Positions 1 through 8,900 of a DNA stretch of 56,120 nt are shown here, piece after piece. This DNA is from Salinactinospora qingdaonensis. GTDB taxonomy: Bacteria; Actinomycetota; Actinomycetes; Streptosporangiales; Streptosporangiaceae. A model generated the notes under the pieces. It ran no database searches. It saw only the letters and a program-made list of their open reading frames with translations, and had not been told where the DNA came from. Every line of letters starts with the position of its first letter. The stretch's first letter is position 1. The stretch is taken from contig NZ_BAABDD010000030.1 of the NCBI RefSeq assembly GCF_039539445.1, forward strand, positions 1 through 56,120. The letters run 5' to 3'. The translations under genes and the position numbers were made by a program.

Positions 1-259
1 TGCGCCTAGGGCGGGTGCCCTAGCGCCACGTCCCCACAGGAATCCGCCCCCCTGCTAAGGGCAAGCTGCGCCTAGGGCGGGTGCCCTAGCGCCACGTCCC
101 CACAGGAATCCGCCCCCCTGCTAAGGGCAAGCTGCGCCTAGGGCGGGTGCCCTAGCGCCACGTCCCCACAGGAATCCGCCCCCCTGCTAAGGGCAAGCTG
201 CGCCTAGGGCGGGTGCCCTAGCGCCACGTCCCCACAGGAATCCGCCCCCCTGCTAAGGG
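1..259. repeat. 66-bp tandem repeat, about 3.9 copies
   Basis: Four near-identical head-to-tail units begin at 1, 67, 133 and 199, with a period of exactly 66 bp. The fourth diverges at about 260, and a decayed fifth unit can be followed for some 40 bp. Each unit contains a perfect hairpin, CTAGGGC-GGGT-GCCCTAG (6-23 in the first copy). The copies show no variable spacer, so this is not a CRISPR array. No convincing gene overlaps it. The array runs off the left edge, so its true copy number is unknown. Confidence 0.95.
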
Positions 260-625
260 TGGGGTGTGCCTGGGGTGGGTGCCTTAGCCTTGCGTCGTCC
301 TTCGGGGTATCTGCCGCAGGGGTTGTGCCTGGGGCCTAGCTTGGTGTCGCTTCTCGGAGTGTCGGGCGCAGGGGGGCATGCCGAGGGGCTCGCCTGCCAC
401 TTTTCGGGGGTGCCGCCTGCCCTTGGGCGGGTGTGCTCGCGCCTTGGCCACCGGGTGGGCCATGGCGCGGTCATGGCGCCGCCTGCCCTTGGGCGGGTGT
501 GCTCACCGGGCCCCGTATCCGGGGAGGTTGTCGCCTGCTTGTTGTGTGTCGACCTAGCGCAGTGTTCCTTCGCCCGGGCGGCCACCGGCCTCGTTTCATG
601 CCCCTTCGACTCCGGGGTGCCCGTA
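260..625. other. GC-rich non-coding stretch with decayed repeats
   Basis: No credible gene is seen. The stretch holds degenerate echoes of the 66-bp unit and a repeated module that includes CGCCTGCCCTTGGGCGGGTG (near 413-432 and 478-497). Open frames exist on both strands, but they are Pro/Arg-rich and lack ribosome-binding sites. Confidence 0.6.
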
Positions 626-860
626 TCGTCTCGCGCCACCTCAACCACCGCCCCCCTTCAGGGTGCCTCAACTACCGCGCCCCCACACTTCTCGTGTCAC
701 CCCAGCCACCGTGCCCCCACACTTCTCATGTCACCTCAACCACCGCGCCCCCTTCAGGGCGCCTCAACTACCGCGCCCCCACACTCACACTTCTCGTGTC
801 ACCCCAGCCACCGTGCCCCCACACTTCTCATGTCACCTCAACCACCGCGCCTCCTTCAGG
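626..860. repeat. About 96-102 bp tandem repeat, two copies and a partial
   Basis: A unit beginning at the CTTCAGG near 656 recurs at 752 and 854. The spacing is 96 and then 102 bp, and the second unit has a 6-bp insertion (cactca). Inside each unit, shorter blocks ending in CACACTTCTC(A/G)TGTCACC recur. No hairpin or coding signal accompanies them. The array ends exactly where the dispersed palindrome element (858-895) begins. Confidence 0.85.
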
Positions 861-920
861 CTGCTGAGATCGCGCAGCGATCGAGGCACGAGCGGACGAC
901 GCACTCTCCCACCCCGCCGA
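858..920. repeat. Dispersed intergenic palindrome element, copy A
   Basis: The core GATCGC-GCA-GCGATC lies at 868-882 and is followed by GAGGCACGAGCGGACGACGC. The same core and flank occur at 25863-25905, 54300-54340 and, reversed, at 16881-16925, 54020-54095 and 56040-56100. This copy abuts the CRISPR-like repeats that start at 921. Confidence 0.8.
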
Positions 921-1070
921 ACACAACCACCCCTCGCGCGGGGAGCACGTCGCGGTGCCGTGTCCCTGGGGCGAGCCCGAAGGTCCATCCCCGCGTGCTC
1001 GGGGCTCACACACCCAGACATGGCAGAAACAACTTCACACCCGGTCCATCCCCGCGTGCGCGGGGCTTGG
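921..1070 (-). CRISPR. Degenerate type I-E-like CRISPR array, three repeats and two 33-nt spacers
   Basis: Repeat-like palindromes lie at about 921-948, 982-1009 and 1043-1070. The last two share GGTCCATCCCCGCGTG, and all have a CCCC...GGGG stem. The intervals 949-981 and 1010-1042 are each exactly 33 nt and unrelated to each other, as in type I-E arrays. Read on the minus strand, the repeats end GGGGATGGACC, the usual crRNA-handle side, so transcription would be leftward. The 921-948 copy is the most degenerate, which fits a trailer end. No cas gene is present in the window. The array is probably a relic or an orphan. Confidence 0.72.
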
Positions 1071-1285
1071 GGTGCCGCTGCGCGGGCGGGCAGTGCCAAC
1101 GTCCCCCTCACGTGGGTCGATCGGCTCTGGGAGCCGCCGCTTGGACCGGCCAGTCTGGGAGGAGGAGCCTGCCGGCCCTCAGCCGGGAGGAACCGGCTAA
1201 TCGAACCGGTGCGCAGCGGCCCGGAGGGAGCGTGCCCCGCCGGCATGTCTTGGGCCGGTCGCCCAGCAACTCCAGGGAGGAGCCC

Positions 1286-1699
1286 GTGAAGACGCAGCAG
1301 AGCGAGATCACCGCCGCACATCCCGTTCACGCCATCATGACGACCTCGATCTTCACTGTCGACGGCGGCGATCCGCTGCGCAGTGTCGCCGCAGCCATGA
1401 CACACCATCGGATCGGCGCGCTCGTGGTCATCGAGGAGGAGGCTCCCACGGGGATCATCTCGGAGCGTGACGTGGTCGATGCCCTAGCCGAGGGTGGCGA
1501 TCCCGACGAGGTGTGGGCGGCCGACATGATCGGTACCCACACTCTCTGGGCCGATCCCGAGGACAGTGTGCTCCACGTCGCCCGGCTCATGCGCGGAGCC
1601 GAAGTGCGGCACATCCCTGTGAGCCACGAGGGGGAGCTGGTGGGGATCGTGTCGCTGCGCGACGTTCTCGACGTGCTCACCGCCGCGGCCGAAAGCTAG
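1286..1699 (+). CDS. CBS-domain pair protein (137 aa)
   Basis: Two CBS motifs fill the protein, at about residues 15-65 and 80-130. Each ends in a typical signature (GIISERDVVDALA and GIVSLRDVLDVL). CBS pairs (Bateman modules) bind adenosyl nucleotides; small stand-alone ones such as mycobacterial Hrp1 are induced by hypoxia. The GTG start at 1286 is chosen because AGGGAGG lies 5 nt upstream; the longer upstream frame only translates repeats and the CRISPR array. A hairpin at 1712-1740 follows the stop. Three further CBS proteins occur at 49895-53578, next to a DevR regulator, so a shared low-oxygen role is plausible but unproven here. Confidence 0.85.
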   Translation: MKTQQSEITAAHPVHAIMTTSIFTVDGGDPLRSVAAAMTHHRIGALVVIEEEAPTGIISERDVVDALAEGGDPDEVWAADMIGTHTLWADPEDSVLHVARLMRGAEVRHIPVSHEGELVGIVSLRDVLDVLTAAAES

Positions 1700-1711
1700 G
1701 ACATCTTTCTC

Positions 1712-1740
1712 GGCCCCACGGGGGACGTGGGGGTGGGGCC
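1712..1740. terminator. Bidirectional terminator-like hairpin
   Basis: GGCCCCAC at 1712-1719 pairs with GTGGGGCC at 1733-1740. It sits between the convergent CBS gene and the DUF2306 gene. There is no T-run, which is common for actinomycete terminators. Confidence 0.5.
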
Positions 1741-1881
1741 TGGTGCCGCGAGGGCGAGACGACACCCGACCGCCGGGGCGGACCGCCATGCGCGCAGCAA
1801 GGGAGCGTGCGCCGCGGGAACACGGCAGCACGACGGTGGCTGGGGCGGCGGTAAGCGGATTGGGCGCATCGGCGTAGCCGG

Positions 1882-2652
1882 TCAGGAGGTCGCCACGGGG
1901 TTGCCCTGCTGCGAGCCGGTGGCGGGCAGTTGGAAGGCGGGCAGGCCGCGGCGGCGGATCAGCCACTCGGCGACGAACATGTTGGGGACCCAGCACAGGA
2001 ACGGGACGGCGTAGTAGGCGTTCTCGAACATGGCCTGCGGGTCGGCGCTGGGAGCGGCGAAAGGCACCTGGACCAGGATCAGCACACCCAACCACATCCG
2101 CAGCATGGGGGCAGCGTAGGTGAAGGCGTAGTTACGGATCATCCACGCCTGGTGGCTGGCGAAGTCTCGGGCGCGGACAGCACGGTAGGCCCGCAGTGCG
2201 GTGATCAGCCACAGCACAGCCAGGCCGCCGAAGCCGAAGAAACCCACCATGCCCGCGAAGTTGAACGGCGCCATGACCAGGGCCGCGACACCGGACACCG
2301 CGATCATGACCAGGTAGACGCGACCGCTGGCACGGTGGGCCGCGCGGAAGCGCCGCCGCAGCAGGGCGGAGAACTGCCAGGGGCCCAGCAGCAGCGCCAC
2401 TGAGGCGGTGACGACGTGGACGTAGAAGGCGGCCTGGATAACGAGCGGGGCGGTGGCATAGGTCGAGGCCAGTCCCACGCCGCCTTGGGCCAACTGTTCC
2501 AGGGTGCCTTGGGCGTAGGTGTAGAGCGCGTAGGCGACGACGAACAGCGAGGTGAGGGTGACCAGGGTCCAGCCGAAGCGGGAGCGGACGGCAGGGCGGT
2601 CAGCCGAGGTCAGCGTGACCGATGGTGGGGTGGCGGGGGGCGCGGCGGACAT
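1882..2652 (-). CDS. DUF2306 family membrane protein (256 aa)
   Basis: A polytopic membrane protein with about seven hydrophobic segments. It resembles actinobacterial DUF2306 proteins, whose function is unknown, with the typical segments FYVHVVTASVALLLGPWQF and RASGRVYLVMIAVSG and a late HQAWMIRNYAFTYAA motif. The ATG at 2652 is preferred because GAGGAG lies just upstream; an in-frame ATG at 2688 lacks a ribosome site. It is transcribed divergently from a TetR regulator, which probably controls it. In this family the His residues in the membrane segments suggest a haem- or metal-linked role, but nothing in the sequence proves that. Confidence 0.8.
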   Translation of the reverse strand: MSAAPPATPPSVTLTSADRPAVRSRFGWTLVTLTSLFVVAYALYTYAQGTLEQLAQGGVGLASTYATAPLVIQAAFYVHVVTASVALLLGPWQFSALLRRRFRAAHRASGRVYLVMIAVSGVAALVMAPFNFAGMVGFFGFGGLAVLWLITALRAYRAVRARDFASHQAWMIRNYAFTYAAPMLRMWLGVLILVQVPFAAPSADPQAMFENAYYAVPFLCWVPNMFVAEWLIRRRGLPAFQLPATGSQQGNPVATS

Positions 2653-2695
2653 GCCAATCTCCTCAATAGATACTGATGTATGAGCCATTTACAAT

Positions 2696-3343
2696 GTGAT
2701 GGTTTCTAACATAGGGCATGATGGAGCTGTGTCCAAGATGTCGCCAGATACCGGCAGCCGCACCTCGTACCACCACGGCGCACTACGGCAGACCCTGGTC
2801 GACAGCGCCCGCGAGCTCCTGATCGAGCGCGGCGACGCGGGCTTCAGCCTCAACGAGCTGGCGCGCCGAATCGGCGTGAGCACGGCGGCGCCCTACCGGC
2901 ATTTCGAAGACCGCGAGGCACTGTTGCTCGCGGTGGCCGAGGAAGCCTACGAGGAACTGCGCGTGGCCTTGGACGCGGCATCGCGGACCACGGACGACCC
3001 GGCGGAACGCATCCTGCGCATGGGCGCGGCCTACGTCCGGTTCGCCGCCGACAACGCCAGTGTCTTCAGCATCATGTTCCGCGGCCGAGCGGCACGAGAA
3101 CACTCCTTCGACCCGGCGGCGTTCCAGTCGCTGGTGGAGGCGGTGACAGTGGCCCAACACAGCGGCGACCTGCGCTCGGAGGCCTCGGCGCGGATGCTCT
3201 CGCGCTCCATCTGGGCCACCGTGCACGGCCTGGCCACGCTGCACCTGAGCGGCGGGTTCGTGCGCGTGGGGATGGACGACACCCCGGAACGGCTGGCCAG
3301 CGAGACCCTGGCCACCTTTCTGCGCGATCGCGACGGCCGCTGA
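2696..3343 (+). CDS. TetR family transcriptional regulator
   Basis: The N-terminal helix-turn-helix is clear: YHHGALRQTLVDSARELL, then FSLNELARRIGVSTAAPYRHF at about residues 55-75. The C-terminal ligand domain is of the WHG type found in this TetR subgroup. It is divergent from the DUF2306 gene across a short AT-rich spacer (2653-2737) that should hold both promoters and the operator. The start is uncertain: 2696 gives 215 aa, and ATG 2738 gives 201 aa starting ten residues before the HTH. Neither has a strong ribosome site. The effector cannot be read from the sequence. Confidence 0.85.
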   Translation: MMVSNIGHDGAVSKMSPDTGSRTSYHHGALRQTLVDSARELLIERGDAGFSLNELARRIGVSTAAPYRHFEDREALLLAVAEEAYEELRVALDAASRTTDDPAERILRMGAAYVRFAADNASVFSIMFRGRAAREHSFDPAAFQSLVEAVTVAQHSGDLRSEASARMLSRSIWATVHGLATLHLSGGFVRVGMDDTPERLASETLATFLRDRDGR

Positions 3344-3737
3344 GCCTGGGCGATGCGCAGGGGACGGCAGTGGGCTAAGGTAACCGGGTCGTGGTCGGGC
3401 CGGTCGGCTGGCTCTGGCTGTCCCTGACCGCGCCTACCGTCGTGCGCCATCCGTGACCGGCCCCTGTCCCCCGGCCACCACGGTGGCTAGGGGTCGCCCC
3501 GCCGAGCGAGGTGGCCCGCGAATCACCAGGGCCGGTTGCTCCCGGCCAGACGAGGATGGTGTCCAGCCCGTTGGAAGCACGCGAGGAACCGGCACCGCTG
3601 GTCGCCGGTGCCCGCCACGCGGCGCCCCCGCGCCGCAGCTCCCCGAACCGCGCGCCCGGGCGCTCACGGCGGCGCCGGGGGCCTGCTGTGTCGGGGCAGC
3701 TCCGCGTTCCGATGTTTGGCCGCCCTACGGTGGAGCT
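3344..3737. other. Intergenic region upstream of nsrR
   Basis: About 390 bp of GC-rich sequence. Open frames run through it on both strands, but none has a ribosome site or a recognisable protein. It should contain the promoter of the Rrf2 gene at 3738. Confidence 0.5.
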
Positions 3738-4187
3738 ATGCGACTGACCGCTTTCACCGATCTCTCGCTGCGGATCGTTATGCGTCTGGCCGTCGCCGAG
3801 GGCGAGAAGCTGACCACGCGCGACGTGGCGGGGATGGTCGCCGTCCCCTACACGCACGCGGCCAAAGCGGTGGCGAGGCTGAGCGAGATGGGCCTGGTGG
3901 AGGCGAGGCGCGGCAGGGGCGGCGGGCTACGGCTCACCGAGACCGGCCGGCGGGCCTCGGTCGGTCACATCGTGCGGACCTTGGAGGGCAGCGGGGATGT
4001 TGTGGGCTGCGAGGATTCCCCGCCGTGTCCACTGCGCGCCGGCTGCCAACTGCGGCGGGCGCTGCACCAGGCTCAGGAGGCGTTCTTCGCCTCACTCGAC
4101 CCGGTGACGGTGGAGTCCCTCGTGGCCAGCCCCACTGGCCCACTGCTGTCGGCGCTCCGGCCGCCCACCGCCGAAGCAACCTCGTGA
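3738..4187 (+). CDS. nsrR: Rrf2 family regulator, NsrR-type nitric oxide sensor (149 aa)
   Basis: The N-terminal winged helix starts MRLTAFTDLSLRIVMRLA, as in NsrR. Three cysteines arranged C-x5-C-x5-C (in CEDSPPC and the following CPLRAGC) match the Fe-S ligands of NsrR, which loses DNA binding when nitric oxide attacks its cluster. The ATG at 3738 is preceded by GGTGGAG. The longer frame upstream has no domain content. The next gene is a flavohaemoglobin, the standard NsrR target. Length and order agree with Streptomyces NsrR-HmpA pairs. The IscR alternative is less likely given the spacing of the cysteines and the neighbour. Confidence 0.88.
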   Translation: MRLTAFTDLSLRIVMRLAVAEGEKLTTRDVAGMVAVPYTHAAKAVARLSEMGLVEARRGRGGGLRLTETGRRASVGHIVRTLEGSGDVVGCEDSPPCPLRAGCQLRRALHQAQEAFFASLDPVTVESLVASPTGPLLSALRPPTAEATS

Positions 4188-4242
4188 GCGGCTGACTCCC
4201 CCGCGAACCGTACCCCCCACGCGAGTGGCGTGGCTCACGACT

Positions 4243-4270
4243 CTAATATTCATTTCAGATTCCAATTAAA
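4243..4270 (+). promoter_or_regulatory. Candidate NsrR operator / hmp promoter
   Basis: An AT-rich island in GC-rich surroundings, with AATATTCATTTCAGATT followed by CCAATTAAAG. It resembles the 11-1-11 NsrR sites upstream of Streptomyces hmpA genes. It lies about 45 nt upstream of the hmp start. Confidence 0.5.
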
Positions 4271-4313
4271 GGAGTCGCCCCCCGTTTTCTGTCGAGGACG
4301 ACCAGGAGGTCGC

Positions 4314-5525
4314 ATGCTGTCCACGGAGTCCGCCACGCTCGTGCGCGCCACCCTGCCCACTGTTGGCGCCGCGCTCGACGCGATCACGGCGCGCTTCTAC
4401 GACACGATGTTCGCCGAGCGCCCAGAACTGCTCGACGGGCTGTTCAACCGAGGCAACCAAGCCAACGGGCAGCAGCGCCGCGCGCTGGCCGGATCGATCG
4501 CCGGCTTCGCCGCCGCCCTCGTGGATTCCCCCGACGAGCGCCCCGACGCGCTACTCGCGCGCATCGCCCACAAGCACGCCGCCGTGGGCGTCACCGAGGA
4601 CCAGTACGTCATCGTGCACAAGTACCTGTTCGCCGCCATCGCCGACGTGTTGGGGGAAGCGCTCACCCCGGAGGTCGCGGCGGCCTGGGACGAGGTCTAC
4701 TGGCTGATGGCCGGTGCGCTCATCGCGCGCGAGGCGCGGCTGTACGCCGAGGCGGGCGCGGCATCCGGGGACACCTGGCGCACGTGGACGGTCGTGCAGC
4801 GTGTGACGGAGACCTCAGACGTGGTGTCGTTCACGCTGCGCCCCACCGGGGCCGAACCGGTGCCGCCGGCGCGCCCCGGCCAGTACGTCAGCGTGCGCGT
4901 GCGCATGCCCGACGGCCTGGAACAGCAGCGCCAGTACTCGCTGTCGGCGGGGGTGGGCTCGGACCTGCGCCGCATCACCGTCAAGCGCGAAGCGGGTGGA
5001 GCGGATGAGGCGGGCCACGGTGCGACTCCCCCCGGCGAGGTATCGAGCCTGCTCCACGACACGGTGGAGGTGGGTGACGCGCTGCGGCTGTCGGCGCCCT
5101 TCGGCGACGTGCACCTGGAGGAGGGCACCGCGCCCGTGGTGCTGGCCTGCGCCGGGATCGGCTGCACCCCCATCTCGGCGATGCTGCACTTCCTGGCCGC
5201 CCACCAGCCGCAGCGGCGCGTGCTGCTGCTGCACGCCGACCGCTCCCCCGCCACCCACGCGCTACGCCGCGAGACCGAGGAGCTGATTGGCGCGATGGAC
5301 AACGCCGAGCGGATCTTCTGGTACGAGGAGGGCGGCGACGGCGACAGCCTCCCCGGTCGGATGCGTCTCGACGGCGTCGACCTCCCCACCGACGCCGAGG
5401 TCTACCTGTGCGGCCCGCTGCCCTTCATGCGCGACGTGCGTAGCCAACTCCTCGCCGCCGGCGTGCCCGCCCGCGCCGTGCACTACGAGGTCTTCGGCCC
5501 CGACCTCTGGCTCGGCGCAGACTGA
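4314..5525 (+). CDS. hmp: Flavohaemoprotein, nitric oxide dioxygenase (403 aa)
   Basis: Oxidises nitric oxide to nitrate with O2 and NAD(P)H in the cytoplasm. The globin domain covers about residues 1-138, with distal Tyr29 and Gln53 and proximal His88. A ferredoxin-reductase FAD domain follows, with the RQYSLS flavin motif, then an NAD domain with CAGIGCTPI and a terminal YLCGPLPFM segment. Length is normal for the family. The ATG at 4314 has AGGAGGT 4 nt upstream; an upstream in-frame ATG at 4230 would lie before the probable operator. NsrR is encoded just upstream, so induction by nitric oxide is expected. A strong terminator follows at 5552-5582. Confidence 0.95.
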   Translation: MLSTESATLVRATLPTVGAALDAITARFYDTMFAERPELLDGLFNRGNQANGQQRRALAGSIAGFAAALVDSPDERPDALLARIAHKHAAVGVTEDQYVIVHKYLFAAIADVLGEALTPEVAAAWDEVYWLMAGALIAREARLYAEAGAASGDTWRTWTVVQRVTETSDVVSFTLRPTGAEPVPPARPGQYVSVRVRMPDGLEQQRQYSLSAGVGSDLRRITVKREAGGADEAGHGATPPGEVSSLLHDTVEVGDALRLSAPFGDVHLEEGTAPVVLACAGIGCTPISAMLHFLAAHQPQRRVLLLHADRSPATHALRRETEELIGAMDNAERIFWYEEGGDGDSLPGRMRLDGVDLPTDAEVYLCGPLPFMRDVRSQLLAAGVPARAVHYEVFGPDLWLGAD

Positions 5526-5551
5526 CCCCGACTCGTGCACGTGCGCTCCAG

Positions 5552-5582
5552 AAAAGCCCGGCCATGACTGGCCGGGCTTTTC
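5552..5582 (+). terminator. Intrinsic terminator after hmp
   Basis: AAAAGCCCGGCC and GGCCGGGCTTTT form a 12-bp stem around a short loop, ending in a T tract. This is a textbook Rho-independent structure. Confidence 0.88.
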
Positions 5583-5953
5583 GTTCGCTCCCCCCTCCCG
5601 GCGGCAGTGCCGCTTTCCGCGAATGTGGCAGGTGCCACTCGCCCCTACCTGCTCCGCGTACTTCCACCTCGCGGGCGAATCCCAGAGCAGCCCCCTGAAC
5701 TGGGAAAAGAAAGCACGCAAGAGACCCAAGAGCTCTCCCCCAAAGAGAACATGAGAAATTTTCACCACAAAAATCAGTGAAATAAGTGACAAATGTCGCA
5801 TTCAATGCAATTGCATCAGTAGCTAATAAGCTTATCTGGTTGATAACGGCCGGAAGATTCGAGACTATTTAAGGCTCACCACAGAACGGTGGGCCCTGAG
5901 GAGCGCTGACATACCTCAGGTGAACCGAACTGTTCTGTCGGAGGAACCGGCCG
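5583..5953. other. AT-rich leader region of the helicase module
   Basis: No gene is seen. A perfect palindrome GTGGCA-GG-TGCCAC lies near 5622-5635. From about 5745 to 5870 the sequence is strikingly AT-rich for this genome, with TTTTCAC...GTGAAA arms and GCATTCAATGCAATTGCATC repeats. It probably holds the promoter and operators of the gene at 5954, and the composition suggests horizontal acquisition. Confidence 0.6.
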
Positions 5954-8900
5954 ATGGTTGGCAACATCGACCAACAGCGGGCCGAGCTGGTGCGCCGCAA
6001 AGCCGATGACTGGGCGAAGCGACTCATCACCCTCGATCACCGCAATGGACTGCTGAATTTCAAGAATCCGAAGACCGCAAGCCTGGAGCTGACACACTGC
6101 GACGAGGCCACGCTGGATCAACTGTTGGGGGGCACCAAAACCGGGCTGAAGAAACTGTTCCCCGATGCGAAAAGCCACAGCGACGCCGTCAACCGCGCTC
6201 GGAACCTGCGCCGAAGGATTCGAGAGTTCCGCGAGGAACAGGGGGTCGGTGTCGGCCGGCTGGCTCACGGCCTCGTCTGCACTCCTGACGACACCAAGCG
6301 CGGGGCGAAGGCCCCGCTGCGGCTGCGGGCACCTCTGGTACTGCGTTCCCTGAGCATCGAAGCGCAGACCACCACCGAGAGCGACTTCAAACTGGGGGTG
6401 GCCGACGACCCTCAGGTCAACCAGGCACTGCTTTACGCGCTGCGCCAAGAGCACGGCGTGGAACTGGAGGTCGCCGAATTCGCCGGCAAGCTGGACGCTC
6501 GGCTGGGCGAGCTGGCGGCCCCCGAGGAGCAGCTCCAGACCGTGTTCGCCGAACTGGAGGCCGCAGCCCAGCGCCAAGGCGTACGGCTGGAACTGGAGAA
6601 GTCGATCGTCCTGGGCCTGTTCAGCTACCAGAAACTGCCCATGGTGGAGGACCTCCAGACGGCAGGCGAGCAGCTCGCCGCCCACGACTTGGTGGCCGCG
6701 CTGGCCGGAGACGAACCCGCCATGGCAACCACACGCGAGGCCGCGGCGGGCTATGCCCCGCCAGAGATCGACCGGCTCGCGCCCAAGAACGAACACCTCG
6801 TACAAGACGCCGACTCCTCCCAGCACAAGGCGATCGAGACTGCTCTGGCCGGTCACCACGTGCTGATCGAGGGGCCGCCCGGCACCGGTAAGAGCCAGAC
6901 CATCGCGAACCTGATCGCTGGAGCCGCCGCACGAGGTCTGCGCGTGCTGTTCGTGGCGGAGAAACGGGCGGCCATCGAGGCGGTCACCGACCGGCTCGCA
7001 GAGGTGGAACTCCAGGGCCTGGTGCTGGACCTGCACCAGGTCAGTAACGGCAAGCGCCGACTGGCTGAGCAGCTCTCCACAAGCCTCGCCCGCTCCGCTA
7101 ACGAGAGGCCGGTCGAGGTCGCCGAGACCCACCGCAAGCTCATCGACCGGCGGGAACGGCTCCTCTCCCACTCTCGGGAACTGCATACCCCGCAGGACCC
7201 CTGGGGTTACAGCCCATACCAGGTGCGGGAAGAACTGCTGCGCATCGGCGACGAGCACGCCGGCAGATGCTCCCTGCGCGGCCGGCAGCTACACGACCTC
7301 AACGGCGACCGGATCGTGCAGGTGGAGGAGGAGCTGCGCGAGTTCGTCGAACTCGGCGGGCTGCGCCTGGTGCGCCGGGAGTCACCGTGGTGGCAGGCCC
7401 AGGTGTGCGACACCGAGGACGCCAGGCGGGTGCTGGCTAAACTCGACGAGGTCACCGCGACGACCCTGCGCCGCAGCAACGACAGCGTCCACCGACTTCT
7501 CACCCAGGCCGGCCTGGCCGTGCCCAACGACCTCGCGGGCTGGGAGAAGGCGCTGAAACTGCTCGACAGCGTGGCCGAAAGCGTGGCGGCGTTCGGCCCT
7601 GAGATCTTCTCCCACGAGCTGGACGGGCTGTACTACGCCACCGCACCACGGGCCGTCCGCGCCCAGGCCCCGTCCCCCCTCACGTGGCGACAGCGCCGCG
7701 CCCTGGTCAAGCGGGCACGGCAATTGAGCCGAGCGGGCCTCACGAAGAAACCGGCGCTGCACGCCGCGCTGCGCAAGGCTGTGGAGCAGCGCGAACACTG
7801 GCGGGAATTGGGCGGGCCGCAGGCGCAGCCATCGAAGGTCAGCGGGCTCGACGAGGCCATGCGTGACTACCAGGAGCTGCGGCACCAGCTCGCAGCCGTA
7901 GCCGCCTGCGCCCGACTCGACGCACCGGAGCACCGCCCCACCGACGATGTCAAGGCCGATCTTGAGGAACTGCAACGCGAAAAAAGCATGCTGCCCCTCC
8001 TTCCCAGGCTCAACGAGACGCGCAGCCGGTTGTCGTCGTTGGGCCTGGAAACACTGCTGGCCGAGATCGCCGAACGCGACGCCTCCCCCGAGCAGGCACG
8101 GCTGATGCTGCGCCATGCCTGGCTTCGCGGCCTCGACGAGGAGTTTCGGCTGCGCAGCAGGATCATCGGCGAGTTCACAGCCGGACAGCACAGCCGGATC
8201 GCCGCGGAGTTTCGCGAAACCGACGTCGACCACCGCCGGTTGGCCGCACGCCGGGTACGGCGAGCGGTAGCCGAGCGGGCACGGCAGGTCCGCGACGAGC
8301 ACCCCGAGCAGACGGACCTGGTCCGCACCGAGGCGTCCAAGAAGTCCCGCCACCTGCCGCCGCGCAAACTCGTAGAGAAGGCGCCCGACGTGCTGCTCTC
8401 GCTGCACCCGTGCTGGGCGATGTCGCCCCTCGTGGTAAGCCAGACCCTCCCCCAGGAGCAGCTGTTCGACCTGGTCGTCTTCGACGAGGCGAGCCAGATC
8501 CAGCCCCACGACGCCATCACCTCCATCATGCGCGGCCAGCGTCTCGTCGTCGCCGGCGACGAGAAGCAACTACCGCCCTCGACGTGGTTCGACCGGATGC
8601 TCGCCGAGGACGAGGGCGAGGACGACGAACAGGCGGACCTGGCCGACTTCGAGTCGATCCTGACCTCCACCCGCGCCTTCCTCCCACACCGGCTGCGGCT
8701 GCGGTGGCACTACCGCAGCCAGGACGAGCGGCTGATCGCTTTCTCGAACCGGGAGTTCTACGACGACGACCTGGTGACCTTCCCGGGAGCGACCCGGGCG
8801 AGCCCGGTACGGCTGGAGGTGGTGGAGGGGGTCGCCTCCCCCGGCCAGGACGGATCAGCCCCCGAGGAAGTGCGCCGGGTCGTGGAATTGGTGGTAGAGC

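Noticed and set aside
1..259. CRISPR interpretation of the 66-bp repeats
   Set aside because: The whole 66-bp unit is conserved between copies, with no variable spacers.
266..1285. Long open frame running into the CBS gene from the left
   Set aside because: It translates tandem repeats and the CRISPR-like array, is Pro/His/Thr-rich, and a good ribosome site exists only for the GTG at 1286.
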